From positions 7,086,366 to 7,150,365 of the forward strand of contig OZ024892.1 in NCBI GenBank assembly GCA_964017195.1: a stretch of 64,000 nt of DNA. The letters run 5' to 3'. This document shows positions 33,304-43,833 of this stretch, piece after piece. The notes beneath the pieces were generated by a model, which was not told the DNA's origin, made no database searches, and saw nothing but the letters and a program-made list of their open reading frames with translations. The stretch's first letter is position 1, and every line of letters begins with the position of its first letter. The translations under genes and the position numbers were made by a program. Source of the stretch: Siderastrea radians (lineage: Eukaryota; Cnidaria; Anthozoa; Scleractinia; Rhizangiidae).

Positions 33304-34040
33304 ACAATGCTCTGACGAGCATGTCTTTTAGTGATTTGCCTCTCTTGTATGATATAATAGGAGGCTTTTTGAAAATGGTCCTCAGCAATGGCAGATTTTG
33401 AATTAAACTCCATTTGTGCATCAATATATTTTTTAGGTTTTTAACTCCCGGGTGATATGTCGTGACAAATGCTAATATTTGCTCCTTTTCTTTTGTTTCA
33501 AAGCCGACTGTCTTCCGGCGAAGGAGACTTCAGATAATATTCTCTCCACTAGTTTTTAGGGTATCCGCGCGCGAGAAGGCGTGTTTTGAAATTAGAGAGA
33601 GATCCCTGGAAATTTTTCCGAGGAATTCGTTCGTAGAAGTCTAATAGCTTCGCCTTTGATAAAACCTCTTTTGACACCTGGTGGGTGACAGGAGGTGTAA
33701 AGTGTGTACTGAACTGTTTCAGTCGGTTTAGAGTGAGTTTTTATGTCAAGGATAACGTCTTTTTGGATTCGTTCTCCTTTGTAAACAACCGTGTCAAGGA
33801 ATGTGATTTCCTTGTCTGGAATTCAGCTGTGAATTTTATTGTTGGATGAAAACTGTTTTCTTGTTCAAGAAATAAATCTATTTCTTGTTTATCGATGTCC
33901 CATAGAGATCTCCCGTTATCGATGAAACGTTTCCACACTGTAGGTTTTATTCTGCTTTGGCTCAGTATTTTTGTTTCGATGTTTGCCATGAAAATGTTGG
34001 CAAAAGCTATCTATCAAGTTGCTATACGAGCCAGATTCAA
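33304..34040 (-). mobile_element. Penelope-like reverse transcriptase relic, copy 2
   Basis: The sister of 13600-14345. Minus-strand pieces include MANIETKILSQSRIKPTVWK and then RFIDNGRSLW, where copy 1 has D-D-V in the active-site block, so a catalytic aspartate is lost here. Next come NSFHPTIKFTAE, HPPGVKRGF and PPIISYKRGKS. Several frameshifts. A dead copy. Confidence 0.65.
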
Positions 34041-34443
34041 CGTACCTAATATGCCGAAAGCGGCAAAGAAATCACATTGAGTCGCTTAACAAACGATCAG
34101 AAGTCAAATTTAACTGAGAATAACAATCAGTGCGCGCGAGCCACCAGCCACAAGAATCCACAGGTTATCAGAAAATTGATGAGATATGACCTCGAGATCA
34201 AAGTCTTAAAAGATGCGACGCCTAAGTTGTAACGGCTCAATTCAGTCACCATACAAAAATCCTCCAAACTAAACCCACTACAAAGAAGCATAATTGGTCA
34301 AAAGACCGAGATAAGGCGCGGCGAATAAAGACGTGAAGTAGGAGTCGCGTAGGCCTTCCAACCCCATTTTATATCCGTGTTGCTAGATTGATCCATAACA
34401 TAAGTCCATCTGTCCCAAAGCATGAAGTACTGAGCAAGGCTAA

Positions 34444-34921
34444 TGCTCCGATCAATTCGAAATTTCAACATCCCCCCCCGGGCATACGCCGGGCATTTGA
34501 CTTTGCATTGTGCCCGGGGAGGGGGAAATTTGAACCTTGCTTTGGAAGGGTGGGGAATTGGAACCAGATTTATCTCTTGTTCTGACGTAATACGTTTGTG
34601 AGTTTTTTCGGTTTTTGCAGGGTTTGACGGATTTACAAGATAGAATTTCGCCTTTGTTAGTGAATAACTCTTTCAAGGGGTCTTTAAAAGAAGTTTCAAG
34701 GTGTCATTACAGCATATCTCTCTCTGAAAGGCGTGTAAAGTGTTTGATTGAAGGCGAAATTTGTCTTTGAGGAGAGGTAGTTCAGTACTAACTGGTGGGG
34801 CAGTTGAACGGCTTTTTTGCCCCGAGGGAAGGGAGTTTGAACAATCCAATCTTCAAAAGTTCAAATGCCCGGGGGGTTGCCCGGAGGGGGGGGGTGTTGA
34901 ACTTTCGAATTGATTGGCGCA
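34444..34921. mobile_element. 478-bp inverted-end element with TAA duplication and known empty site
   Basis: The left end TGCTCCGATCAATTCG and the right end (complement TGCGCCAATCAATTCG) begin inverted arms of about 60 bases with C/G runs. TAA flanks both sides (34441-34443, 34922-34924). In composite copy 1 the same place reads GGCTAAATGGAACTC without the element. This gives an exact empty site. Non-coding; Harbinger-like by target length. Confidence 0.8.
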
Positions 34922-34954
34922 TAAATGGAACTCTTTATCTTCGATTTACAAACA

Positions 34955-35290
34955 ACAACAAGCTTTATTTGCATGACTGTAAATTTGTTACAATATCGCA
35001 AAAGCGTACAACTTATTAAGTAAAAAAAAAAGGACATATATAAAATTAGTTACATTGATAGCATTTTGTTACGTGAATCAAAACAAGATGAGATAAATTT
35101 GATTAATTGCATGTTCACAAAAAAATTGGAAGAATTCATTAATTCTAAAATCAAATCAGACACTGGTAGCCGGCTAACATTTTGGATGAAAGGTTGCATT
35201 TTCTTGTAGAAGTTATCTCTCGTTGTTGCGTATTTGGAACAATAAAAGAGAAAATGAATTTCATCTTCGGTTTGATTACAAGGAGACTTG
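34955..35290 (-). mobile_element. LINE C-terminal fragment
   Basis: The minus-strand frame reads CNQTEDEIHFLFYCSKYATT, then RDNFYKKM, LMNSSNFFVNMQLIKFISSC and FDSRNK. The EDExHFLFxCxKY motif with paired cysteines is the zinc-knuckle-like tail of LINE ORF2 proteins. Composite copy 1 lacks about 330 bases here, so this is an indel difference between the copies. Confidence 0.6.
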
Positions 35291-35308
35291 CTTGCATTGC
35301 CTACTAAA

Positions 35309-35476
35309 CAAGGGGCGGATCCAGGGGGATGGGTGAATTGGGTTGCTAGCCACCCCCCTCTTTGAAATTATACAAGGGAACAAAACTATCACTGAGGCGA
35401 TTTTGTCTCGGATTGTTCCGATATCGTTATATCAGGTCAGCCCCCCTCCTCTTTCAAAAATCCTGGATCCGCCACT
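35309..35476. mobile_element. short hAT-type MITE (second copy)
   Basis: Same GGCGGATCCAGG/CCTGGATCCGCC ends as 14756-14923, at the corresponding place. Confidence 0.6.
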
Positions 35477-35540
35477 GCAAGCTTACCAAAACTTAAACCC
35501 AGATAGTATTAGGAGTCCTTTTACGGAACATATAACCAGC

Positions 35541-36411
35541 CTTATTTTTCACATGGCTCGTTTTCCTTTGTTCTTCCAGGCTGACTGATATTGAATAAAC
35601 CCCGCTAATTATCAACTGTCTGAAAAGCTGGGGGCGGCTTTGATTGTAACAGGGGAGAGCGGGGCTGATATTCTAATATTCCCCTAGGGGAATATTAAAA
35701 GTAATATTTAACAAAGCCACATTCAGACACCAAAAGGTTACCTTTTTAGTGTTCTTTGGGATCCTTTCACTGTTCCTGGCCAGCAGCTCTTTGTCATCTA
35801 CGACGATGATATCCCTCTTCGACGTTTTCTTCTCATTTGTTTCAGCCTCCTTGTCAACGCTGCCGATTGAGACTTCTTCATACTTATCCGCCTGGTTGAA
35901 GCTAAACAACCCTTCTGTTGCCTCTTCAATGCTGAAGTAGGCGTTTTCGTAGTCCCCTAGCAAATTCTCTAAGTCATTGCCGGAATTTATTGAACCATTA
36001 AAACTGCTTTGCGTAAGGAAAATGTCTTCCTCTGAATCAATCATTTCTAACCTCGTTGTAGTAAAGTGGTGAAAAAAGTGGTTGCAAATTTGTCAAAGTT
36101 GTCAGTACTATTAGGCAATTACAAAATCCCAGTGCGTATTTTCGGTATCTTTAATCTATTGTAAAGCTTGTTTGGCACGCACATTAGTTGTTTTGGTCGG
36201 CGTATCAAAAACAAAAAAAACAACCTGTTTATTATAAATTTTTACAATGTGGAAACCCCAGTGCGTCTTTCGGAACCTTTTTGCTATTGTTTAGTGTGAG
36301 TCCGGAAAAATATTTGTTTTCCTCCAGCGTACCGACATCAAAACAACGAAGAAAAGCGTGTTTCCTATTGTTTCACGCCACAGTTGATACCTCGCCCATG
36401 TGAAAAATAAG
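35541..36411. mobile_element. insertion bounded by CTTATTTTTCACATGG inverted ends
   Basis: CTTATTTTTCACATGG (35541-35556) and its perfect inverse (36396-36411) bound a segment that composite copy 1 lacks. It carries the minus-strand exon at 35742-36044. The hairpin at 36414-36510 directly follows and is also absent from copy 1, so the insertion may extend to about 36515. Confidence 0.5.
35742..36044 (-). CDS. first exon of a Crypton/KCTD1-like (DUF3504-type) protein
   Basis: The minus-strand ATG at 36044 opens 101 codons rich in acidic residues (MIDSEEDIFLTQSSF, then EEVSIGSVDKEAETNEKK). They end in VDDKELLARNSERIPKNTKK, followed by a GTAACC donor in phase 0. An acidic N-terminus followed by a 'DDxEL...RIPxNTKK' segment is what I recall at the start of multicopy cnidarian proteins related to Crypton tyrosine recombinases (DUF3504, KCTD1- and ZMYM-like). 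There it begins the SAM-like core-binding domain. The catalytic domain would be in later exons and is not found here. The exon lies in an insertion, so a transposon origin is likely. Confidence 0.45.
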
Positions 36412-36413
36412 CC

Positions 36414-36510
36414 GGTTATTTTTAGGCACCTCAGTGATATGTGATTTATTCAGCTTGGGCTGCGCCCTCGGTGAATAAATCACATATCCCCTCGTTGCCT
36501 AAAAATAACC
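36414..36510. repeat. long hairpin (arms about 39 bases)
   Basis: Left arm GGTTATTTTTAGGCACCTCA then GTGATATGTGATTTATTCA. The right arm from 36472 is its inverse with a few mismatches (TGAATAAATCACATATC... TGCCTAAAAATAACC). The centre is GC-rich. Probably the core of a dispersed foldback element. Confidence 0.6.
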
Positions 36511-37881
36511 CTTACATAATTTAAAAGACAATTTGAGATTTGAACACACGCGTTCTGAGTCTAAAGCACTTAACAATTCATTTTCTCACTAGGCCAGTAT
36601 TATTTGGAATAGTCTACCAATTCAGCAGAGTCATGCCAAATCCATCATCTTTTAACCCTTTCTCTGCTTACTTTTTTTGAAAAACGCATTTTTTTACCGT
36701 TAAAGCGGTTTTTTGAGTGCTAGGTTGCCAAATGCCACTAAACTTTGCTACAAAAACATTTCTTTGCAATTAAATTAGGTTTTCAACCAGTTTTTGTAGT
36801 AAATTGTACAATATTTTGCTTGCACGCATACACATAAGCCAAAATTTGGATTTCAAAATTTAGCTTACAACATACAAAGCGCTTAATGGTTCGCACCGGT
36901 TTTATTGTGATCATCCTTATTACATCTGAGGGCTCTATTAAATTTGTGGTCAGTTGTTCTTACATTTGAAGATTTAATTGTTTGTTTTTTTTTTTTTGCT
37001 GATTCATTCCCAATTTTTTCTCGCTTCTTTTCTTTCCTTTTTCTCTCCCACACTTTTCTCTTTATCTTTTACCTTTTATCCCCTTCCTATCCATGCCACT
37101 GGAAACGTTTTGGCCTCAGCCCTTCAAAAAACCTGGAAGTGGAACATTGATCAACTATAGGTGACTTGGCCTATTTTACCACCAATTTTGCACCCAAAAT
37201 TGGACACCTTTTTCTGGAATAGCTCTGCCAGAATTTGGTTGATGTTGAAAATGAACAAACGTGTTAATTAAGCGAAAGTGTTAAGGCGAAAATCAGAACA
37301 TTCTGTAAGACTTAATAGGTCTATTTTCCTTTGGATCTTGCTCTACAGTAACAAATAAGAACATTGATGAGTTTTACCTCTGATCTTCCTGAACATGATT
37401 ATTACTTCCGAACACCTCTGTAAATGGCACACTTGGTTGCGTTCCTTAAGTGTCCATTACTCATGACATAAGAGGGTGCTTTGAAATGGGGAATTAATAG
37501 GTCCAATACGCCATTTAAAAGGAAAACAAGACCTTGGTCCACGTCATCATTTACTGTAGCCGCAACTCACTACGCTATAGTAGAAAGTTCAAGCAGTACA
37601 CTCCTCTTTTTTCTGATCTGCATTCACTCCCCATCAAATATCGCATTCACTTCAAAATTTAGGTTACAACATACAAAGCGCTGAATGGTCTCGCACCGGT
37701 TTTACTGTCATCAATCCTTATTACATTTAAGGGCTTTATTAAATTTGTGGTCAGTCGTTCTTACATTTAAAGACCAATTATTACGTTTCTGGTTTTTCCA
37801 GGGTATCACTTAGGCAATTCTTTTCCTTCGAAATTTTCAAACGATGGAAAGAAATTCCTCTTTACTGTCCATTAAAAAACC

Positions 37882-38361
37882 GGTACACTCGGTACAACCG
37901 GTACACTCGGTACAACCGGTACACTCGGTACACTCGGTACACTCGGTACATTCGGTACACTCGGTACAGCCGGTACACTCGGCACACTCGGTACAACCGG
38001 TACACTCGGTATACTTGGTACACTCGGTACAGCCGGTACACTCGGTACACTCGGTACACTTGGTATGCTCGGCACAGCCGGTACACTCGGTACAGCCGGT
38101 ACTCTCGGTACAGCCGGTACACTCGGTACAGCCGGTACACTTGGTACACTCGGTACACTCGGTACAGGTGGTACACTTGGTACAGTCGGTACACTCGGTA
38201 CACTCGGTACACTCGGTACACTCGGTGCACTCGGTACACTCGGTACACTCGGTACAACCGGTACACTCGGTACACGCGGTACAGCCGGTACACTCGATAC
38301 ACTCGGTACGCTCGGTACAGCCGGTACAGCCGGTACACTCGGTACACTCGGTACAGCCGGC
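37882..38361. repeat. 9-bp GGTACACTC minisatellite, about 53 units
   Basis: The second array of the type at 21825-22452, with the same left border and the same variant units. It differs in unit order and number, so the array changed after the composite was copied. Confidence 0.95.
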
Positions 38362-38658
38362 AGAACCCAGAGGTTCAACTGACACGACCCTTTGGTTTGA
38401 TCGAAAGCGGCACTATGACTGGCTTGTTAGCGAGAAGAATAGCTAGGACACTTTGCACGAAATGATGTGATATGTATGAAGAAAGGGGACCTAATAGTAG
38501 GTTTACTAATAAAACAAAGAAGTCGACTTCAAGTTCAATGTGAAATAATCAATGACACATTTACCACATCATTTCGTGAAAAAAAATATTGTATTGTTCT
38601 CGCTAACTAGCCAATCACAGAGCCGCTTTGGGTCGGTGCAGGCCTGCTCAAACTGCTA

Positions 38659-39908
38659 AGAGGGTCCACAATAGGGTTCTCAGATCCCGCCATCCCGCCT
38701 ATTTTTTCCTGTTAATCCCGCCATCCCGCCCTTCTTGACGTCGAAATCCCGATCCCGCCTAAATTTTAAAATAGTTTTCTACTTTCATGATGAAAACCTC
38801 ACATACCTTTATTCAATGGATAGACGGCAGTAAAAGTAAACACGTTTTTATGGTCGATTGTCTCGATATCATCTTAAATTAAATATCGCCACTATAAATG
38901 ACCATAAAAAGTGTTTCGTTTGTGTTTTCTGTTTTAGACCTGTTTTACCGTTTTCTTGTCCAGGTATGAGTGAAAGGTAAAAATTGACAAAGATTGTTTG
39001 CTAGGATATTCTGCCAATTCTCGGTCTTTCCTGTTTTTGGAAGACAACCTACTGAGTATGTAAATGAAATGGTGGTTGTTCAAGTTGTGGGGTGGTAAGC
39101 GCGACTTGGGGGTTTGATCTGAAGGTCGACGTATCCTTAGAGTCAGACAAACGTTTTTTCCACATTGTTCTCTATGTACATCCAGCTGTATATAAATGGA
39201 TTGTGTCCTTAGACAAGGCTAGGGGCACAAAGGTCATGCAAGATCGGTCCAGTTATGAGGTACGCAAAAATGAAATGTAAGAAAAGATGTATAATAGTGG
39301 ACTCACCTAACCCACAGTTTATTTTAAAGCTTTTTTTTTTTTCGAAGAAAGGCATTCCTGCTCGCACTCTTTTCATAATATTTAGCAACAAAATTTATAA
39401 TGCCGAATACCTCGTTTTTGGCGACCGCTAAAACCTGTTGCCTGGCTAGACTAACCATAGCTGATCATAGCTGCTCCAACAAACGCTCAGTGGAAAGGGT
39501 AGGAAAAGTTAAGAACGCAGACGAGGCCAAGAAATGCAACAAGGCATGTGACTTGATACCTCTTTCAGATAAAACATAAAACATCACAAAAGGACTCATA
39601 ATAGCTTGACATGCAGGCTACTCTTCCTTGATCAATTCATTACTTGAAAGCCAACACACTTCATTCACAAACGATCCATTTCTATCAGCCTGAGCTGGTC
39701 AAATCATGCAGTCTCGTAAAAATTAAAATACCATATCCCGCTACTTTCCCCTTGAATTCTCGCATCCCGACCCCTTAATAACACAAAATCGCGCTCCCGC
39801 TCTCAACTGAAATTCCCGCTTCCCGCTCCTGTTTTCAGCTCCCATCCCAAATATCGCCACAAAAATTAGCCAAATCCCGCATCCCGCGAAACCTATTGTG
39901 GACCCTCT
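38659..39908. mobile_element. 1.25-kb inverted-end element
   Basis: The ends are AGAGGGTCCACAATAGG and its complement CCTATTGTGGACCCTCT, flanked by GCTA on both sides (38655-38658, 39909-39912). If the outer A is not part of the end, the duplication is TGCTAA. The subterminal parts are full of ATCCCGC repeats in direct and inverse form (about 38685-38760 and 39738-39895). No transposase is seen. The group is uncertain. Confidence 0.7.
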
Positions 39909-39912
39909 GCTA

Positions 39913-40449
39913 AAAATCACAAGGAGAGTCCTTTCCTGCATTTGTCACGGACGCTATGTTGGTGTCACGTAGGGTAAAAAGCCAGAAATTCAAGATGCTG
40001 TATTTTAAAAACGAAAGACGCTACTGGACTGGACATTTTAATCTGGTGGGCCGAAGACCACGCAATTTATGATTTTTTAATTTATCGAAGTCACGTGAAA
40101 ACCAGCAATTCCCATGAGATCTCCAGAACAAAACATTGCGTGCACGTTCTGGCCGAGAAAAACACGCTTGCATACAGGAACAGTTATCCCTTCTTCTTAA
40201 TCAACATCTAGCGGTAAAATTTTTTTGTATTATTAGGGTTCTCCGATTTAGCGGAAGTTCGCGGAAGTTCGCTGCAATCTTCCGCGCTTTGGGAGTTGAG
40301 GAGATCACGTTTATGATGTCCTTTATTTACCCTCGGCAAGTGATTATAGCAAGTTGCTAGTGGGGCCGAGCATTTAAACGTTCGAAAACAAATAAAGAAA
40401 CAAATACTTGGTAACAACAAGCAGCTGTAAGTAGTTGGACTGCAAAACA
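39913..40449. other. non-coding stretch
   Basis: No gene. A GCGGAAGTTC repeat (GCGGAAGTTCGCGGAAGTTC) at about 40252 with inverse TTCCGCGC nearby. Confidence 0.4.
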
Positions 40450-40458
40450 AGACTAGTA

Positions 40459-40927
40459 ATAAATGTAAAGAAGATCCTCGCAGTTATTAACCCAACTTAT
40501 GCAGTTGCGAAAAGGAAGCCTGAAAAAAAAATCGGGCTTGCCGGGATTCGAACCCTGACCTCCGCGATACCGGTGCAGCGCTCTAACCAATTGAGCTAAC
40601 AAGCCAACTGGGAGCTGGTCATTAAATTGGTTCGTAATATACCCGGGAAAGATGAAGATGAAATTATGAATATATGAAATTCATATATTTGAACTGCGGA
40701 ATGAAGAAATAAATGTAAAGAAGATCCTCGCAGTTATTGACGCAACTTATGCAGTTGCGAAAAGGAAGCCTGAAAAAAATCAGGCTTGCCGGGATTCGAG
40801 CCCTGACCTCTGCGATACCGGTGCAGTGCTCTAACCAATTGAGCTAACAAGCCAACTGGGAGCTGGTCATTAAATTGGTTCGTAATATACCCGGGAAGAT
40901 GAAGATGAAATGAAATGAAATTCATAT
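40459..40927 (-). mobile_element. tandem pair of tRNA-derived SINE units with 9-bp target duplication
   Basis: Two units with a 250-bp period (about 40460-40709 and 40710-40927) are flanked by AGACTAGTA (40450-40458 and 40928-40936). On the minus strand each has a 71-base tRNA-like head (40535-40605, 40783-40853): acceptor GGCTTGT, A box TTAGCTCAATTGG, anticodon-loop GGT, B box GGTTCGAATCC (GGCTCGAATCC in the second), closing GCAAGCC, then a T-run. Folding suggests a tRNA-Thr(GGT) ancestor. The body repeats GCAACTGCATAAGTTGCG. These are SINEs and not working tRNA genes. Confidence 0.75.
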
Positions 40928-40936
40928 AGACTAGTA

Positions 40937-41101
40937 TGAACGGATTCTTAATTATTTCATTCTCACGGAGACTATATTCTTTAAATTTATTGTCGTCAAT
41001 CGAAAATCGTCAACCACATGAATAGTGTCAATAATTAAAGGAAACTGCAAGGTCTATTGCCATTGGCTGAATTTTATTTTCAGACACTGTAATGTAGTAA
41101 G
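40937..41101. other. non-coding flank of the large element
   Basis: Nothing recognised. It ends at the left copy of GAAATGACC. Confidence 0.4.
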
Positions 41102-41373
41102 GAAATGACCAGAGATAGCCCAACCTAACCACGAAAGGAGCGCATATATTAACCTGTTTCATTTTGCATATATTATGACCTCGGCAAAATATAAGAGTTG
41201 TATGAAAAATGCAACAAATACGCTTTATGTTCCATAAATGCGAAATAATTCACAATAATACATGGTTTACCTAGTTTCTGTGTTGTATTAATTGCTATTT
41301 AGTGGCCTTTTGGGGTGATTTGAAGCGTTTTGAACGAGAATAAGCGTCCTTGATTATTTGTCCCTAACACTTA

Positions 41374-42060
41374 GGGTGCGTTTCTTTGGGAAAATCCAAA
41401 TCCGGATTCTTGTATCCAAAAACGGATTTTGCGTTTCTTTACCTAAATCCGAAAATGGATTAATCACGGATTAGTGATCTGAAGAATCCACACTCCGAGT
41501 GGATACATCAGATCAAATCTAAATCCGGATTTTTAGGATTCATGATCCGTGCGTTTCTTTAGGGGAAGGATCCGAAAATAGTACATCTGTCAAGCGGTCT
41601 TCCATGCAAATTTACTGGTCTCGCCATATTTTCTCTCGATCTTGCGTGACAAAACATTCGATCGTGAAAAAGAAAATGCAGGTGATTATTCCGTTCCGTA
41701 TATTTGAAAAGTTTTCTCCAAAAGTACAGACAGAAGCATTGACACGTCAGGATAACTTCATTTTTGTACCACTTCTGTAATTCAGGGACCAGATTTTGCT
41801 AACTGTGAACGCAAATAGCGAGTACACTTGCACTACTGCAGATACTGTCCTCATTTATAAATTATTTGTATTCCATTCTAGTTGAATTCTTGGGCAGTAC
41901 GAGAGAAATATCGTTCTGACATATATATTGCGAGCCTCCAGCCTGTCTTGTCATGACAAAATAATCCTTTTTCGGATTTTGCGTTTCTTTGGTGTCGAAC
42001 TGAATCCATATGATCTGGGATCACAAATCCGTTTTCGGATTTTCCCAAAGAAACGCACCC
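41374..42060. mobile_element. 687-bp MITE in the left arm of the large element
   Basis: Ends GGGTGCGTTTCTTTGGGAAA and the inverse TTTCCCAAAGAAACGCACCC, with TTA on both sides (41371-41373, 42061-42063). Internal ATCCGGATT/AATCCGAAAA motifs recur in both orientations. The right arm of the large element lacks it, so it inserted later. Target length fits Harbinger-type. Confidence 0.8.
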
Positions 42061-42219
42061 TTAATAAGCGAAGCGAAAGGGAACACACTGTTGGCTGTCA
42101 CGTGACCGATTCAAAGTTGTTTATTTGCTGTAAATCTCCAATTTTGGCACCTCTCTCCAAAATTCTTTGAGAGACCAATGGCTTTACATCGTAACAACAA
42201 ATCACTGGAAAAGTTGAAA

Positions 42220-43833
42220 ATTTACATAGTATGTAAAAAACATGTAAATAACATGTAAATCGTCAAAAATATACTGTAAATGGTAATTTCCATACTTTTT
42301 ACCCATTTACATGTTTTGAGATATTCCTGTAAAAAACATGTAAATATTTTAAGTGAAACATGTAAATTATGAAGACGATCCTGTAAATTTCTCAAACCAA
42401 GGGACATAAACCATGTAAATAGCATGTAAATCGACTAAAGGTTACCTGTAAATAACATGTAAATGGTTTTAAGGAGCCTGTAAATTTCATGCAAATCGAA
42501 TGAAGGAGCCTATAAATATCATGTAAATCGAATAAAGGGGCCTGTAAATTTTCATGTAAATCGAATAAAGGAGCCTGTAAATATCATGTAAATCGAATAA
42601 AGGAGCCTGTAAACATCATGTAATTCGAATAACGGAGCCTGTAAATATCATGTAAATCGAATAAAGGAGCCTGTAAATACCATGTAAATCGAATAAAGGG
42701 GCCTGTAAATTTTCATGTAAATCTAATAAAGGAGCCTGTAAATATCATGTAAATGGCATAAAGGAGCCTGTAAATTTTCATGTAAATCAAATAAAGGAGC
42801 CTGTAAATACCATGTAAATCGAATAAAGGAGCCTGTAAATCGAATAAAGGAGCCTGTAAATTTTCATGTAAATCAAATAAAGGAGCCTGTAAATACCATG
42901 TAAATCGAATAAAGGAGCCTGTAAATTGAATAAAGGAGCCTGTAAATATCATGTAAATCAAATTAAGGAGCCTGTAAATTTTCATGTAAATCGAATAAAG
43001 GAGCCTGTAAATACCATGTAAATCGAATAAAGGAGCCTGTAAATTTTCATGTAAATCAAATAAAGGAGCCTGTAAATACCATGTAAATCGAATAAAGGAG
43101 CCTGTAAATATCATGTAAATCAAATTAAGGAGCCTGTAAATTTTCATGTAAATCGAATAAAGGAGCCTGTAAAAACCATGTAAATCGAATAAAGGAGCCT
43201 GTAAATTTTCATGTAAATCAAATAAAGGAGCCTGTAAATAACATGTAAATCGAATAAAGGAGCCTGTAAATCGAATAAAGGAGCCTGTAAATATCATGTA
43301 AATCAACTTAAGGAGCCTGTAAATTTTCATGTAAATCGAATAAAGGAGCCTGTAAAAACCATGTAAATCGAATAAAGGAGCCTGTAAATAACATGTAAAT
43401 CGAACAAAGGAGCCTGTAAATACCATGTAAATCGAATAAAGGAGCCTGTAAATCGAATAAAGGAGCCTGTAAATACCATGTAAATCGAATAAAGGAGCCT
43501 GTAAATCGAATAAAGGAGCCTGTAAATATCATGTAAATCAAATTAAGGAGCCTGTAAATTTTCATGTAAATAGAATAAAGGAGCCTGTAAAAACCATGTA
43601 AATCGAATAAAGGAGCCTGTAAATACCATGTAATTCGAATAAAGGAGCCTGTAAATTTTCATGTAAATCGAATTACGGAGCCTGTAAATATCATGTAAGT
43701 CGAATAAAGGAGCCTGTAAATTGTCATGTAAATCGAATAAAGGAGCCTGTCAATACAATGTAAATCGAATAAAGGAGCCTGTAAAAAGCATGTAAATCGA
43801 ATAAAGGAGCCTGCAAATATCATGTAAATTGAA
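42220..43833. repeat. subterminal minisatellite, 32-bp unit
   Basis: The first 220 bases are irregular CATGTAAAT repeats. From about 42440 the unit is AGGAGCCTGTAAATACCATG then TAAATCGAATAA (32 bases). A 33-base form has TTTTCATG and a 21-base form lacks the middle. There are about 45 units. The minus-strand frame (IYRLLYSIYMIFTGSF) is only the translation of the repeat. Confidence 0.9.

Larger units (their letters stand above)
33182..38642. mobile_element. composite repeat, copy 2
   Basis: Same ends and internal order as copy 1 (13405-22745), but without the 15148-15770 and 16152-21506 elements. In their stead it has its own insertions at 34444-34921 and about 35541-36515, and a different block at about 36656-37308. 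The right end reads CCAATCACAGAGCCGCTTTG then GGTCGGTGCAGG, the inverse of the left end with few changes. No target duplication found. Confidence 0.6.

Noticed and set aside
37837..38446. Frames of up to 200 codons (CTECTE, HSVHSV)
   Set aside because: Same cause as at 21.8 kb: the second GGTACACTC array.
40535..40853. Two tRNA-Thr genes
   Set aside because: The anticodon stem and T stem have mismatches, the B box of one is altered, and both belong to longer 250-bp repeat units with a target duplication. They are SINE heads.
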